Source of the DNA: a virus
IMG/VR virus record: IMGVR_UViG_3300030333_008666
Coordinates: 1 to 64,000 of that record
DNA: 64,000 nt
Strand: one strand, 5' to 3'
Position 1 is the first letter of the stretch. The number at the start of each line of letters is the position of its first letter. The notes under the pieces are model-generated. The model worked only from the letters and a program-made list of their open reading frames with translations. It made no database searches and was not told the DNA's origin. Both the position numbers and the translations under genes were made by a program. Below, piece by piece: positions 28,045-36,811 of this stretch.

Positions 28045-29003
28045 AGTAAGTTCTCTCGGTACCAGTCTAGGGTCATATCGATTCCCTTGTCTAAAGAAAT
28101 CTTAGGCTCCCAACCAAAATCTTGTTTTGCCTTTTCGCAATCCAAAAAGAGGCTAGTTTTTATTGTTGGCTGTGAGAGATCTTTTTTAAGCTCAAGCTCT
28201 TTCCCGCTCGCTTTGATGATCTTTTTAACCAATGAGTCAATTGTCACAGCCTCACCCAAACCAACATTGTAAAGCTCGTAAGGTGTTTGTTGTTGCTTGA
28301 TTGCTGCATCAATAAACGCGATCAAATCGTCAACGTGCAGAAGGTCTCTCTTCTCTTCGCCAGTTCCCCACATTGTAACTTCATTCTCTGCTGTCATCAC
28401 TTTGGTGACGGTAGCCCCGAACACGTGGCTCTTTTCCAAGTCATATTTATCATGAGGGCCGTAGATGTTTGAGTGCCTCAATACCGTGTGTTTGGTTCTG
28501 CCCAATCTAGAGTAAAACTCGCACATTTTTTCAATATAAACTTTAGTGTTTCCGACTCCAAAATACTTTGATAGTAACTCATCATTGCTGTTAAAGTCAC
28601 TCTCTTTCAATGCATCATCAGATGGCTGGTACATAACAGTGCAACTAGGAAATATAAAGTGCTCTACGCCATTTTCGTATGCGCTGCGCAAGAGCAAAGA
28701 ATTCATGACCGCATTATCTGTGACGTGAATGTAGGGCTTTGTTGTGATATCCTTTGCGCCGCTGGTAGTTGCAGCAAACTGCAAGACGATATCAACGTCT
28801 CGCGTTACATATTCTACATACTGCGGCACATTCAAATCTGCATATATCCACCTAACATTTGGATATTCAGCGCGCAACTTAAGGCCGGCGCCTTTAAAAT
28901 ATGTCGCATGTAGATCATATTCTTTATGCTTGGAATAATACTCCAAAAGATTTCTTCCAATAAAACCAGTGGCACCGCAAAGCAATATTGTTTTTTTACT
29001 CAT
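28041..29003 (-). CDS. GDP-L-fucose synthase/ColC-like extended SDR, catalytic Tyr apparently replaced
   Basis: 320 residues. N-terminal LLCGATGFIGRNLLEYY, LQFAATTSGAKD, FPSCTVMY and the C-terminal GWEPKISLDKGIDMTLDWYR place it with Fcl (WcaG) and colitose synthases, which epimerise C3/C5 and reduce C4 of GDP-4-keto sugars. At the usual YxxxK site I read VGNTKVYIEKMCEFY: if the Lys before VYIEK is the catalytic Lys, the Tyr four residues earlier is Val. Canonical activity is therefore uncertain. It shares overlaps of 4-8 nt with its neighbours. Possible partner of the ColD-like enzyme. Confidence 0.75.
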   Translation of the reverse strand: MSKKTILLCGATGFIGRNLLEYYSKHKEYDLHATYFKGAGLKLRAEYPNVRWIYADLNVPQYVEYVTRDVDIVLQFAATTSGAKDITTKPYIHVTDNAVMNSLLLRSAYENGVEHFIFPSCTVMYQPSDDALKESDFNSNDELLSKYFGVGNTKVYIEKMCEFYSRLGRTKHTVLRHSNIYGPHDKYDLEKSHVFGATVTKVMTAENEVTMWGTGEEKRDLLHVDDLIAFIDAAIKQQQTPYELYNVGLGEAVTIDSLVKKIIKASGKELELKKDLSQPTIKTSLFLDCEKAKQDFGWEPKISLDKGIDMTLDWYRENLL

Positions 29004-29742
29004 TTATATTCTCACTATAAAATTCTTCTATAACTTCTTCCGACGTTTTGTTAACCTCTGGTAAAATATTCACTATTCTTGAATTCGACAGGCGTGATGG
29101 GGTCATGTAAATATAATTCCCAAAACTAGCCTCGCTGTCAAACTTTTGGTCAATATCTGATAAAAATACCTCGGTGGATGACACAAAATCTACAACTCCC
29201 GTCGTCTCATCATATAAAACTTTCGAAAGCACCTTTAGTATATCACTTTGCAGGATATAATTAAAGTTTGATGACCCTGCCAAGCTCAATTTTGTATTTT
29301 TTTCAAACAATAGTTTAGTTAATGAATTCGGGCGCATAGAGTTTCCCACTATCGCTGAACATCTCAAGATTAATGGCTTAGTCGCGTGCTCTTGTACAAC
29401 GCTCTCTGCCATGAGTTTGGTGAGTTTATAATTGGTAGACTCGGGTCGATAAACATCAATTGAAGAAAAATATATAAACTTTCTATGTGGTATTTCTGTC
29501 AACTCTTTTGTTAACAAAATATTATCCTGCAAATACTGGTACCAGTCTCCAATGTGTCTTTTTGAGTTAAATGCGCAGTGTACTATTGCATCAAAGCAAT
29601 TATTGCGATAATCTAAAAGCACCTGCGTGCGATTCTCTCTTGTTAGAGCGACACACCCTAAGTTTTGCGACAGGTATTTTCCCAAGCCGCTAGAGGCGCC
29701 TGTAATTAATATATTATTTTTTAAAGGCGTTGAATCTTTCAT
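28996..29742 (-). CDS. Short extended-SDR nucleotide-sugar reductase/epimerase
   Basis: 248 residues from the ATG at 29742. The longer frame to 29910 runs far into the upstream gene, while this start lies just before the Rossmann motif NNILITGASSGLGKYL. Catalytic residues are present as FSSIDVYRP and NYKLTK (YxxxK). The chain is shorter than most sugar epimerases (300 or more residues), so the C-terminal substrate domain is small. Overlaps the upstream epimerase by 29 nt. A role as a 4-keto reductase in dideoxysugar synthesis fits the neighbourhood. Substrate not known. Confidence 0.7.
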   Translation of the reverse strand: MKDSTPLKNNILITGASSGLGKYLSQNLGCVALTRENRTQVLLDYRNNCFDAIVHCAFNSKRHIGDWYQYLQDNILLTKELTEIPHRKFIYFSSIDVYRPESTNYKLTKLMAESVVQEHATKPLILRCSAIVGNSMRPNSLTKLLFEKNTKLSLAGSSNFNYILQSDILKVLSKVLYDETTGVVDFVSSTEVFLSDIDQKFDSEASFGNYIYMTPSRLSNSRIVNILPEVNKTSEEVIEEFYSENINE

Positions 29743-30691
29743 CAATAGTTTCCTTGTTTGCCTCAAACCAAGAGATGGTCTCCTCAATCCCTTTTTCGAT
29801 GGAAGTTTCAATATTGAAACCCTTGCTGGTTGCGCGGGTAGTGTCCAAAATTCGCAACTTATCTCCAGATGGTTTTGTTGTATCCCACTTAACTTGGATA
29901 TCTTTGCCACACTTCGCTACGATAATATCAACAATTGTTTTAATGCTAATTCCCGTGCCGGAACCCAAGTTAACTGGAACATTTACTTTGTTTTGTACCA
30001 TGTGCATCATTCCACGAGCAACATCGCGCGAGTGGATGAAATCGCGAATTGCAGAGCCATCGCCCCAAACTTCTAAAACATCGTTTTCGTGCGCCTTGCG
30101 AATCAACGAGGGGATCACCATGGCATTCTCGGGGTCAAAGTTATCATAAGGTCCGTAAACATTTGCGGGGCGCACAATAGATACGCAGTCCCAACCATAC
30201 TGAATCTTATAAGCTTCTGCTTGAAGTTCGCCTATTCGCTTAGCCCAGCCTGCAAACCTATCGTTTTCAGAAGGAAAAGTTTTCCATACATCGTCTTCGC
30301 GAAAGACTTCGGCCGGGTGATACACACCAACACTACTGGTGTAGAGATACCACTTAACTCCAGTCCTTCGAGCCGCTTCCATCATATTCGTGTTAAACTG
30401 TAGCATTGGCACCATAAAATCTGCAGGTTGCTCCTTGCACATTTTTGGAGATCCCTTAACCCCGGCAAGATTAAAAACATAATCCATGCCGCGGCAGGAT
30501 TCAACACAATTTCCAAAAGAGGTTAGATCTGCATACAGATGTTCAACACCATTTGGCGTGTCCTTGGGCGGATCTAGTGATACAATATAAACCTGTGCAC
30601 CTTGCTCCAATAACAAGGAGACTAACTGACGGCCAATCATACCTGAGCCGCCTGTAACTAAAACTTCTTTATCTTTAAAACTAACAGTCAT
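29714..30691 (-). CDS. GDP-L-fucose synthase/ColC-like extended SDR
   Basis: 325 residues. VLVTGGSGMIGRQLVSLLLE, FNLAGVKGSP, LYTSSVGVYHP, VRPANVYGPYDNFDPENAM and the Fcl-like KPSGDKLRILDTTRA are visible. These fit GDP-fucose synthase or GDP-colitose synthase. The YxxxK site reads FAGWAKRIGELQAEAY, so the residue four before Lys appears to be Ala, with Phe one earlier. This second Fcl-like paralogue also seems to lack the canonical Tyr. It overlaps the ColD-like gene by 11 nt, which supports action on the ColD product. Confidence 0.77.
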   Translation of the reverse strand: MTVSFKDKEVLVTGGSGMIGRQLVSLLLEQGAQVYIVSLDPPKDTPNGVEHLYADLTSFGNCVESCRGMDYVFNLAGVKGSPKMCKEQPADFMVPMLQFNTNMMEAARRTGVKWYLYTSSVGVYHPAEVFREDDVWKTFPSENDRFAGWAKRIGELQAEAYKIQYGWDCVSIVRPANVYGPYDNFDPENAMVIPSLIRKAHENDVLEVWGDGSAIRDFIHSRDVARGMMHMVQNKVNVPVNLGSGTGISIKTIVDIIVAKCGKDIQVKWDTTKPSGDKLRILDTTRATSKGFNIETSIEKGIEETISWFEANKETIDERFNAFKK

Positions 30692-31844
30692 TTAATTTCT
30701 CGCATAAGTTAATGATCTGCTTCGACAGCAGATCGGGATGATTTCCGACGTAAAGGCCAAAATCATGAATATGATCAGTGGCTTCAAGCTCTCCAACCAC
30801 CTTGTAGTTATATTTTTGTAAATATGGCTGACGTGCTTGGTTTCCGCCGCCTGCAGTGCCAACACGATACTCTACGCCTTCCTGTTCTAACAGTGCGCAC
30901 ACATTATCAAAAAGCTCAGTATCTTTTGCGTTTAACACAAGAGGCAAAGCAAAATTACTATTCCCGACCTGATCATATTCAACAAAATATTTTTCTGGGT
31001 CTAGGGAAGATAACCAAAGGGCAAGATTGTTTTTCCTAGCCTCAATGTTGTAATCCAAACGCTTCATTTGCTCCAAGCCCAAAACAGCATTAAACTCACT
31101 GTTTCTCATGTTATATCCCGGCACAGCAAAAGTGAAAAGCGGATTCAAGTCCGGATATTTTACCTTATATTCTGCTTGCATCTTAGGTGATGCCTCTCGG
31201 GTCATGCCGTGCGAGCGATATAACTTAATGAGATCATACACTTCATCGTCGTTCGTGCAAACAACGCCACCTTCGACAGTGGTGATGTGATGGCCAAAAT
31301 AAAATGAAAAATTCGACATCAAGCCAACATTACCGACCAAAGTACCTTCGTGTCGGGCACCGTGAGATTCGCAACAGTCCTCAAGTAAAGCAATTTTATT
31401 AGTGCGCGCAGTGTTAATGATTTCCTCGCTGAGAGCGTTGAACCCAAGCGCATGGACCAATAAAATTCCAACAGTGTCCTTTGTTATCGCCTCTCTAATG
31501 TTTTCGGCAGTAATTGCCATGTTTGTTAAATCAACGTCGACAAAGACCGGAGTGAAGCCCAAGTTGACAAGAGGGGCGATGTCAGAAACCCAGCCGATGG
31601 GCGGGACAATAACTTCACCTAAGCCGCGCTGCTCTTTAAGCACAGAGGCCATAATGTAATTGGCACTAGCTCCAGAGTTAACAAAAACTGTGTGCTTTAC
31701 TCCCAGCCACTCAGACCACTTTTTCTCAAATTCGCGAACAAATTTGGATTGAGTGAATCTCACATTCGGGGTTTTAAGGAATTTTATAAGTGCTTTTTTA
31801 TCTGATTCTGTGATGTTGTCGTTTATTAATGGCCACTTGAACAT
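30681..31844 (-). CDS. ColD-like GDP-4-keto-6-deoxymannose 3-dehydratase (DegT/AHBA fold)
   Basis: 387 residues, fold type I PLP family. FVNSGASANYIMAS and LLEDCCESHGARHEG are the usual PLP-site segments. At the place of the Schiff-base Lys the sequence is FYFGHHITTVEGG (His185/186), the hallmark of ColD and E1 dehydratases, which use PMP/PLP to remove the C3 hydroxyl rather than to transaminate. No iron-sulfur Cys cluster is present, unlike E1, so ColD is the better match. Expected product: a 3,6-dideoxy-4-ketohexose on GDP. Its stop overlaps the Fcl-like gene and a split transketolase gene pair precedes it. Confidence 0.85.
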   Translation of the reverse strand: MFKWPLINDNITESDKKALIKFLKTPNVRFTQSKFVREFEKKWSEWLGVKHTVFVNSGASANYIMASVLKEQRGLGEVIVPPIGWVSDIAPLVNLGFTPVFVDVDLTNMAITAENIREAITKDTVGILLVHALGFNALSEEIINTARTNKIALLEDCCESHGARHEGTLVGNVGLMSNFSFYFGHHITTVEGGVVCTNDDEVYDLIKLYRSHGMTREASPKMQAEYKVKYPDLNPLFTFAVPGYNMRNSEFNAVLGLEQMKRLDYNIEARKNNLALWLSSLDPEKYFVEYDQVGNSNFALPLVLNAKDTELFDNVCALLEQEGVEYRVGTAGGGNQARQPYLQKYNYKVVGELEATDHIHDFGLYVGNHPDLLSKQIINLCEKLNDC

Positions 31845-31853
31845 TTTCGCCTC

Positions 31854-32414
31854 CTATTTCTGATTATAATAATCTCCATACTCTACGATTAAAGTCGATT
31901 TTCCATCTTCGCGAAGATAAGCTTTTTCGTAAGCCGGCATAATTTCTTCTGGTTCTGTCAATAGTACAACCTCAACATTGTCGCGGAGCATGTCCTTAAA
32001 CGCAGTCGTATAGTCTTGCGTATGCTGTACGCCACCGTTTAAAGGATCAGTGGATCCAATCGACGTGCGCACGATTACGCGGGGCATCATTGTTCCCTTT
32101 GTCATGATATTTATTTTATCCAAATGGTTAACCAGTTGGTTTGCCGCCAGTAAAAGGAAGTCAAACCGAGGATAGCAAGTCACCGGGACGAGACCTCTGA
32201 GGCCCATCCCAATTGACATTCCCATTTGCACATCCTCAAATACCGGCGTTTCGATCTTCTTGTGTTCCGGTACGGTTGCCAAAGTGTTAAAAATCGCGTT
32301 ACCAGAGAATGCAACTGATTGTCCCAGAAAAACTGTGTTTTCCTTTGATGCTAACCATTCCATTGACTTTATTAGTTCGTCTTTATATTTAAGTGTTTCG
32401 TTTTCGGGTGCCAT
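31854..32414 (-). CDS. Transketolase/E1-beta-like ThDP enzyme, C-terminal (pyrimidine-domain) subunit
   Basis: 186 residues. ENTVFLGQSVAFSGNAIF, PVFEDVQMGMSIGMGL and VTCYPRFDFLLLAANQLVNH follow the pattern of the pyrimidine-binding domain of transketolase and 2-oxoacid dehydrogenase E1-beta, including the Glu in FED that activates thiamine diphosphate. The lipoyl-interaction and C-terminal domains seen in full E1-beta proteins are absent. It sits 8 nt after the partner gene at 32423. Together they would form one heteromeric ThDP active site that transfers a two-carbon unit. Next to the ColD-like gene, the acceptor may be a keto-sugar nucleotide (inference). Confidence 0.78.
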   Translation of the reverse strand: MAPENETLKYKDELIKSMEWLASKENTVFLGQSVAFSGNAIFNTLATVPEHKKIETPVFEDVQMGMSIGMGLRGLVPVTCYPRFDFLLLAANQLVNHLDKINIMTKGTMMPRVIVRTSIGSTDPLNGGVQHTQDYTTAFKDMLRDNVEVVLLTEPEEIMPAYEKAYLREDGKSTLIVEYGDYYNQK

Positions 32415-32422
32415 AGTATCTC

Positions 32423-33055
32423 CTAAAATAATATCCAGTTGCCGGTGCCGTGGTGTGGGAATCCCCTCAGATAAGAATAATATATTACGTCATCAGGGAT
32501 ATCCTTTTTTCCACCCCAGGCAGCATCGGTTGGCGTGTTTGTGCTCATATTGTTATCTTCAACAACAAATTGAATTGGCAAATTAAAATTTTTCGCATAC
32601 TTGTATGTTTCATGGAACACGCCAGTTTCATATGTCATATCCCCAACAAAGCACCAAACGCGAACTTCACCTGCCAAGTCCTGTCGTTGAAGCGCCAATG
32701 CGGTGCCCATTGCGATTGGAACAACGCCGCCAACAATAGAAGAAGAATAAAAATTGTGATCTGCGCTGTTGACGCTCATGCTCTTACCTTCCACAATCTG
32801 ATCTTTTAAGTTGTCCCATGGTACATCATGCAATAGTGCATGGTAGTGATTTCGCCAACTTGAAAAAACCCAATCACCTGGGCGAACATATTGAAATATT
32901 TCAATTAATTCATCTTCATTGCCTTTCGATAAATGCACCGGAGCCTTGATGGTTCCTGCTTCGTAAATTTCTTTAATCTCTTCCTCGAAGCGAATAAGAT
33001 CTTCTTTTGTTAGCGTTATGTCTCTCTCTTTCTTGAGATAATGTGGTATTTTCAT
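32423..33055 (-). CDS. Transketolase/E1-alpha-like ThDP enzyme, N-terminal (PP-domain) subunit
   Basis: 210 residues from the ATG at 33055, which overlaps the stop of the RmlC-like gene by 1 base (TAATG). The thiamine pyrophosphate motif is WCFVGDMTYETGVFHETYKY followed by VVEDNNMS: GDM replaces the usual GDG and the metal-binding Asn is present. SSWRNHYHALLHDVPWD and GGVVPIAMGTALALQ are also typical of E1-alpha/transketolase N-terminal domains. The C-terminal end is short. Partner of the gene at 31854. Both are too small to be separate pyruvate dehydrogenase subunits, and no E2 or E3 gene is present. Confidence 0.8.
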   Translation of the reverse strand: MKIPHYLKKERDITLTKEDLIRFEEEIKEIYEAGTIKAPVHLSKGNEDELIEIFQYVRPGDWVFSSWRNHYHALLHDVPWDNLKDQIVEGKSMSVNSADHNFYSSSIVGGVVPIAMGTALALQRQDLAGEVRVWCFVGDMTYETGVFHETYKYAKNFNLPIQFVVEDNNMSTNTPTDAAWGGKKDIPDDVIYYSYLRGFPHHGTGNWILF

Positions 33056-33558
33056 TATTTGTCCCTTTTTTGTAAAATTGGATTTTTTGTTGGCCAATCA
33101 ATCCCTACCCGAGTATCGTTCCATTTCAAAGTAAATTGATCGGCAACATCTGAATACTCGCCTGGATAGCACAGCTTGTAACTAAACACACACTTTGGGC
33201 TCAGTACATAAAAGCCGTTTCCAAAGCCCGGTGGGAGCAAAACATGTTTGCGATTTTCACCGCTTAACATTGTCCAACCCCACTTAAGGTAAGTGCCTGA
33301 TTCTACTCTATTATCAACTACAACAAAATATATTTCTCCATGTATGCAACTCACATACTTCCAGGTTTTGAAATCACCATGAATGCCTCGCAACACCCCG
33401 CGGCGGGATGAAGATAGTTTATCGTGTGAAAAGTTCAGATCTTGTGGGTAGTCCCCACTGCCCTCTTTCCACGTTGTCCAGATGCTGCCACGGTAATCGG
33501 TATAAGCGTCTGGCTGATATATGACAACTTCATCAAAGGCGCTTTCAAGCTCAAACAT
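33055..33558 (-). CDS. RmlC-like dTDP-sugar epimerase (cupin)
   Basis: 167 residues. The RmlC pattern is clear: YTDYRGSIWTTW, GVLRGIHGDFKTWKYVSCIH with the catalytic His in RGIHGD, GEIYFVVVDNR, LLPPGFGNGFYVLS and FSYKLCYPGEY. Such enzymes epimerise C3 and/or C5 of 4-keto-6-deoxy nucleotide sugars. The usual KxxR neighbourhood differs from standard RmlC, so a single-site epimerase (for example a 3- or 5-epimerase, or a 3,4-ketoisomerase relative) is possible. Abuts both neighbours by 1 nt. Confidence 0.82.
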   Translation of the reverse strand: MFELESAFDEVVIYQPDAYTDYRGSIWTTWKEGSGDYPQDLNFSHDKLSSSRRGVLRGIHGDFKTWKYVSCIHGEIYFVVVDNRVESGTYLKWGWTMLSGENRKHVLLPPGFGNGFYVLSPKCVFSYKLCYPGEYSDVADQFTLKWNDTRVGIDWPTKNPILQKRDK

Positions 33559-33962
33559 TACCAGCTAATTTCCCAATCTTTAAACTCGGCAGCTAAGCAG
33601 TCAATTTTGTAATCTTTGCGACCACCAGCAATTTCTTGAATTTTATTTTTTGCAGTGTTGCGTATTCCATTCAGCCCGTGAGTTAACTCAAGGTTGTTGC
33701 CGTCTTTAATGCCTTTTCTGTAATTTGATTCATTATGCCATATATGCAAATTCATCTGCGATAGAACGACGACTGCCCGAATCATATCCGCATCAATAAC
33801 GCCGTCATGCTCTTCTAAGCAGATCTGAATATCATGCAAGATGTCGGCGATCTCTTTTGCATATTCCTCTTTGTGCTCTGGTATAAACACTTCTTTAAGT
33901 TGCACAATGGAGAGTCGATCAATCAACTCAGAGAATGTTGGTAGGTATTTTCTTTCAGTCAT
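33558..33962 (-). CDS. Unknown helical protein associated with the sugar cluster
   Basis: 134 residues, mostly helical. Visible motifs are FSELIDRLSIVQLKEVFIPE and LHIWHNESNYRKGI. The pattern recalls small uncharacterised proteins (DUF4254-like) seen in polysaccharide loci, but I cannot confirm this. No catalytic motif or signal peptide. It overlaps the GT10-like gene by 8 nt and abuts the RmlC-like gene, so it is translated with both and may assist glycosyl transfer. Confidence 0.6.
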   Translation of the reverse strand: MTERKYLPTFSELIDRLSIVQLKEVFIPEHKEEYAKEIADILHDIQICLEEHDGVIDADMIRAVVVLSQMNLHIWHNESNYRKGIKDGNNLELTHGLNGIRNTAKNKIQEIAGGRKDYKIDCLAAEFKDWEISW

Positions 33963-34881
33963 TTTCTAATTCCGGAATTGTTTTAAACAGGTTCTTAGCG
34001 AAAGTATCGTCCATGGAAATGTATTCTTTTGCTAATTCAAAGTTTTCCTTAACATATTCTAACCTATCGTAGTACTCTTTTTCAGATAAATTATCAAGAA
34101 TATTAATTAACTCCGGGCCAGTGTTAAATTGTAGCATGCCCTTCTCATTAAAATATTCTCCGATATTATCGCAACCCCAAAAGATTGGGATTGTGCCTTG
34201 TCTAAACACGTCGACCAGCGTTTCCGTAAAATAATTGTTATCCTTTGAATTCATTATGGTAATACTAAAAAAATAATCCTGTAGGGGCTCGTTCTTGCCC
34301 TCTCTAATCGCTCCGGCGGTATGACCACTAATACTCTTCCCAAAGGGCTTGTAGGCCCCTCCCCACAAGTCTACGGGGTATTTATCTTTAATAGCATTCA
34401 CTACGATATGCCGAAGGCGGTGGCCGCGGGCAATTTTCTGACGAGAAGCGATCAAAGATAACATTTTTGTTTTCTTGTGAATGCCCATATCCTCATCTGA
34501 AACTCTGGAAGTTCCGATTAGGTTTTTAACATATTTTGGGCCGCGAGCTAGGAGCTTTTCATCGAAGGTGAAAATATAATCAAACTTGTCTTCCAGCGCC
34601 AAAACGTTATCATAGGCAAATGGGTGAATCTCTCGACACTCAACCAGCCAAGCAACTTTGTATTTCGTTTCCACTGCATCAACCCACGGAGAGTGAATAT
34701 CTTTATCTGTAAAGACTGTCACACCATCGAACTTGGGAAAACCCATACCTGTGCCTTGCTTAACCCAGTCAATGTACTTTGGTTCAAACTCGCTAGAGAA
34801 GTTGTGAAATCCCCAAAACTCATCATAGTGTGGGGGTGCCAAACTATCGAAGAGATTTATTTTAATCTTTTTATCAGTCAC
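33955..34881 (-). CDS. GT10-like glycosyltransferase (fucosyltransferase-type)
   Basis: 308 residues. The C-terminal third has the GT10 signature: DYFFSITIMNSKDNNYFTET, then LVDVFRQGTIPIFWG. In alpha-1,3/4-fucosyltransferases this segment binds GDP-fucose. The N-terminal part (LFDSLAPPHYDEFWGFHNFS) is less typical. Cytosolic, without TM segment. Since the cluster makes Fcl/ColC-type sugars, a GDP-linked deoxyhexose donor is a natural guess. Acceptor unknown. Overlaps neighbours by 8 nt on each side. Confidence 0.8.
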   Translation of the reverse strand: MTDKKIKINLFDSLAPPHYDEFWGFHNFSSEFEPKYIDWVKQGTGMGFPKFDGVTVFTDKDIHSPWVDAVETKYKVAWLVECREIHPFAYDNVLALEDKFDYIFTFDEKLLARGPKYVKNLIGTSRVSDEDMGIHKKTKMLSLIASRQKIARGHRLRHIVVNAIKDKYPVDLWGGAYKPFGKSISGHTAGAIREGKNEPLQDYFFSITIMNSKDNNYFTETLVDVFRQGTIPIFWGCDNIGEYFNEKGMLQFNTGPELINILDNLSEKEYYDRLEYVKENFELAKEYISMDDTFAKNLFKTIPELEND

Positions 34882-35248
34882 CTTTTATAACCCTGTAACT
34901 ATCTTCATCGAAATGCTGTGTTGAAAACTCAAACAGCTCCGAATCTTCCAATGCAACCATCTGATGGCGAAGGCCAACATAGATGTGAAAGTTGTCACCG
35001 GGCTTTAAAACCAGTTGATTGGCTGTTGTTATGTCATCATCTTCTGAATAGTATATCATCATCTTGCCGGATTGCAAATAAAACACCTCGTCTTTGACCT
35101 TGTGATAATGCCACGAACATCTTTTTCCACTTTCGAAAAAAAGCAGCTTGCCGCAATACTCTGGCTTGTTGACAATCCATTTCTCATAGCCCCAGCCTTT
35201 TTCAACAAACTTAATTGGCTCTTGAAGTTCTTTTAATTCTCTTACCAA
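34874..35248 (-). CDS. Cupin-domain protein
   Basis: 124 residues. A single cupin: KGWGYEKWIVN, SWHYHKVKDEVFYLQSGKMM with metal ligands HxH, then E, and a later GLRHQMVAL with the fourth ligand. The WGYEKW opening resembles the C-terminal cupin of GDP-mannose pyrophosphorylase/phosphomannose isomerase type II and small KDO- or nonulosonate-locus cupins. It may isomerise a sugar phosphate or act as a sugar-binding regulator. Overlaps neighbours by 7-8 nt. Confidence 0.75.
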   Translation of the reverse strand: MVRELKELQEPIKFVEKGWGYEKWIVNKPEYCGKLLFFESGKRCSWHYHKVKDEVFYLQSGKMMIYYSEDDDITTANQLVLKPGDNFHIYVGLRHQMVALEDSELFEFSTQHFDEDSYRVIKGD

Positions 35249-36057
35249 ACCGTTTTACCTCCATCAATAACCATATTCTCGCCAGTCATATAAGAGCTAG
35301 CTTCAGAGCACAAGAACACAATTGCCCCCTTATACTCATCAATATGGGCCATTCTTCCCATAGGAATAATATTAGAAAGCTTCTCAACGAAGTTCTCTGG
35401 GTGATTATTAAACACTCCTGTTGGGCTTAAGCAGTTTACACGAATATTCTTTTTGGCAAAGTAAACCGCAAGATATTTTGTCATGCCGATGATCCCCCAC
35501 TTCGCAGCAGAATAGGTAATTGGCTTCACGTTCTGCTCACTCTCCTCTACGCCATCTTTCCTGTAAATTCTCTGATCTGGGGCAATAACGCCCAAGTCTG
35601 AGGAAATGTTCAATATTGTCCCACCACCAGTCTCAAGCATCTTATTTGCGACAACCTGTGAGCAGAAGAAAGTGCCGTTAAGAGCGGCGTTAATACCCTC
35701 GAACCAATACTCGGGCGTCATTGTTTCAAAGCGACTAGATGGTGTCAAGCCGGCTTCCTTTTTGACTTTGGGATCTTTTGCAGCGTTGTTAATAAGAATG
35801 TCAATTCTGTCGAAATTATCGACAACAGATTGAATTGATTGCTTGTCTGTTACATCCATATGATATGCAACAGCGCAGTCTTTCTCGTATTTTTTATTCA
35901 AGGCAGCAGCTTTCTCATCTGCTCTCTCTTTGTGGTGATCTGTTATAATTACTTGTGCCCCATACTCAATGAGCGCTTCCGCATGCTTGGGTCCAAGAAG
36001 GCCGCCGGCCCCTGTTATAAGTGCCGTTTTGCCAGTTAAATCAAATACATTTTTCAT
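35242..36057 (-). CDS. Short-chain dehydrogenase/reductase
   Basis: 271 residues, classical SDR. TGAGGLLGPKHAEALIEYG (TGxxxGxG-like), INNAAKDP (NNAG-like), SSDLGVIAP and YSAAKWGIIG (YxxxK), IRVNCLSPTGV, and a C-terminal MTGENMVIDGGKTVW. It probably oxidises or reduces a keto sugar or acid with NAD(P)H. Similar SDRs occur in nonulosonate loci beside neuB/neuA, which lie downstream of the same block here. Substrate not visible. Overlaps the TIM-barrel gene by 17 nt. Confidence 0.82.
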   Translation of the reverse strand: MKNVFDLTGKTALITGAGGLLGPKHAEALIEYGAQVIITDHHKERADEKAAALNKKYEKDCAVAYHMDVTDKQSIQSVVDNFDRIDILINNAAKDPKVKKEAGLTPSSRFETMTPEYWFEGINAALNGTFFCSQVVANKMLETGGGTILNISSDLGVIAPDQRIYRKDGVEESEQNVKPITYSAAKWGIIGMTKYLAVYFAKKNIRVNCLSPTGVFNNHPENFVEKLSNIIPMGRMAHIDEYKGAIVFLCSEASSYMTGENMVIDGGKTVW

Positions 36058-36811
36058 TATAAACCTCTTCCAATGTTCGCTTGTGTGTTTTAATTGTTGT
36101 TATTTCATTGCCGCGGGCTTCTCTAGCTGTTTGCAACGTGTATACTCCATTATAGCCTTTTTCTTTTAAAAAATTAAAGACTTGTTTAAAGTTTGTGTCT
36201 CCGCTGAGAGGTACTACCGTTTGTGCATCGAACGTTCGATCCTTCAGGTGCACATTCTTAACCTTCTCATACACCAAAGAAAGATATTCCCCATGATCAA
36301 AACCGCAAGAAGTTATGTTTCCTGTATCATATGTTATAAAAAAATTATCAGCCAATGAAACGATCTCCAACAAGTGGGAAGCTTCCAGCTCTGCTTCAAA
36401 TAAAAAATTTATTTCTGGAAAATTGACAGCGTATTCTTTTATCAGATTGCAAAACTTTTCCCTGGTTTTTGAATCTTTCATGCTGCTCTTTTCCAGCAGG
36501 GGTATTGTGACATGCTTAATACCATTTTTTGTGGCTGCTTTGCATATTGGTGTTAAATTGTCCTTCAAGTAGTTGTTATCTATGATCTTTTCGTCGACGA
36601 GGTTGTCGGCACAAATAGCGAAAATCGGATACTCGGAGACATCCTCGTGGAATATGGGGTTCGTATCAAAATACTTCGACGTTACAATCCACTCGACGTG
36701 GTTTAAACCAAGCTCATTTAAAAGCAGAAACTCTCTTTTCCAGTCTTTTGGGCACTCCTGAAAACCCTCAACGGGTGGAGAAAGACGACCTTGGATTATT
36801 CCTACTCTCAC
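36041..36811 (-). CDS. TIM-barrel sugar phosphate isomerase/epimerase family
   Basis: 256 residues. The xylose-isomerase-like/AP endonuclease 2 fold is suggested by MRVGIIQGRLSP, LNELGLNHVEWI, FEAELEASHLLEIV, FITYDTGNITSCGFD, NVHLKDRTFD and YTLQTARE. Metal-binding Glu/Asp/His residues lie in E-A-E, D-T-G-N and H-L-K-D. These enzymes isomerise or epimerise sugars or dehydrate inosose. Placed between the SDR and the VOC gene with 4-17-nt overlaps, it may act on the same small sugar or keto acid intermediate. Confidence 0.78.
   Translation of the reverse strand: MRVGIIQGRLSPPVEGFQECPKDWKREFLLLNELGLNHVEWIVTSKYFDTNPIFHEDVSEYPIFAICADNLVDEKIIDNNYLKDNLTPICKAATKNGIKHVTIPLLEKSSMKDSKTREKFCNLIKEYAVNFPEINFLFEAELEASHLLEIVSLADNFFITYDTGNITSCGFDHGEYLSLVYEKVKNVHLKDRTFDAQTVVPLSGDTNFKQVFNFLKEKGYNGVYTLQTAREARGNEITTIKTHKRTLEEVYNEKCI

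Noticed and set aside
31854-33055. A frame-shifted pseudogene of a single transketolase
   Set aside because: Both parts have complete frames, their own starts and tight spacing, and two-subunit transketolase-like enzymes are known.
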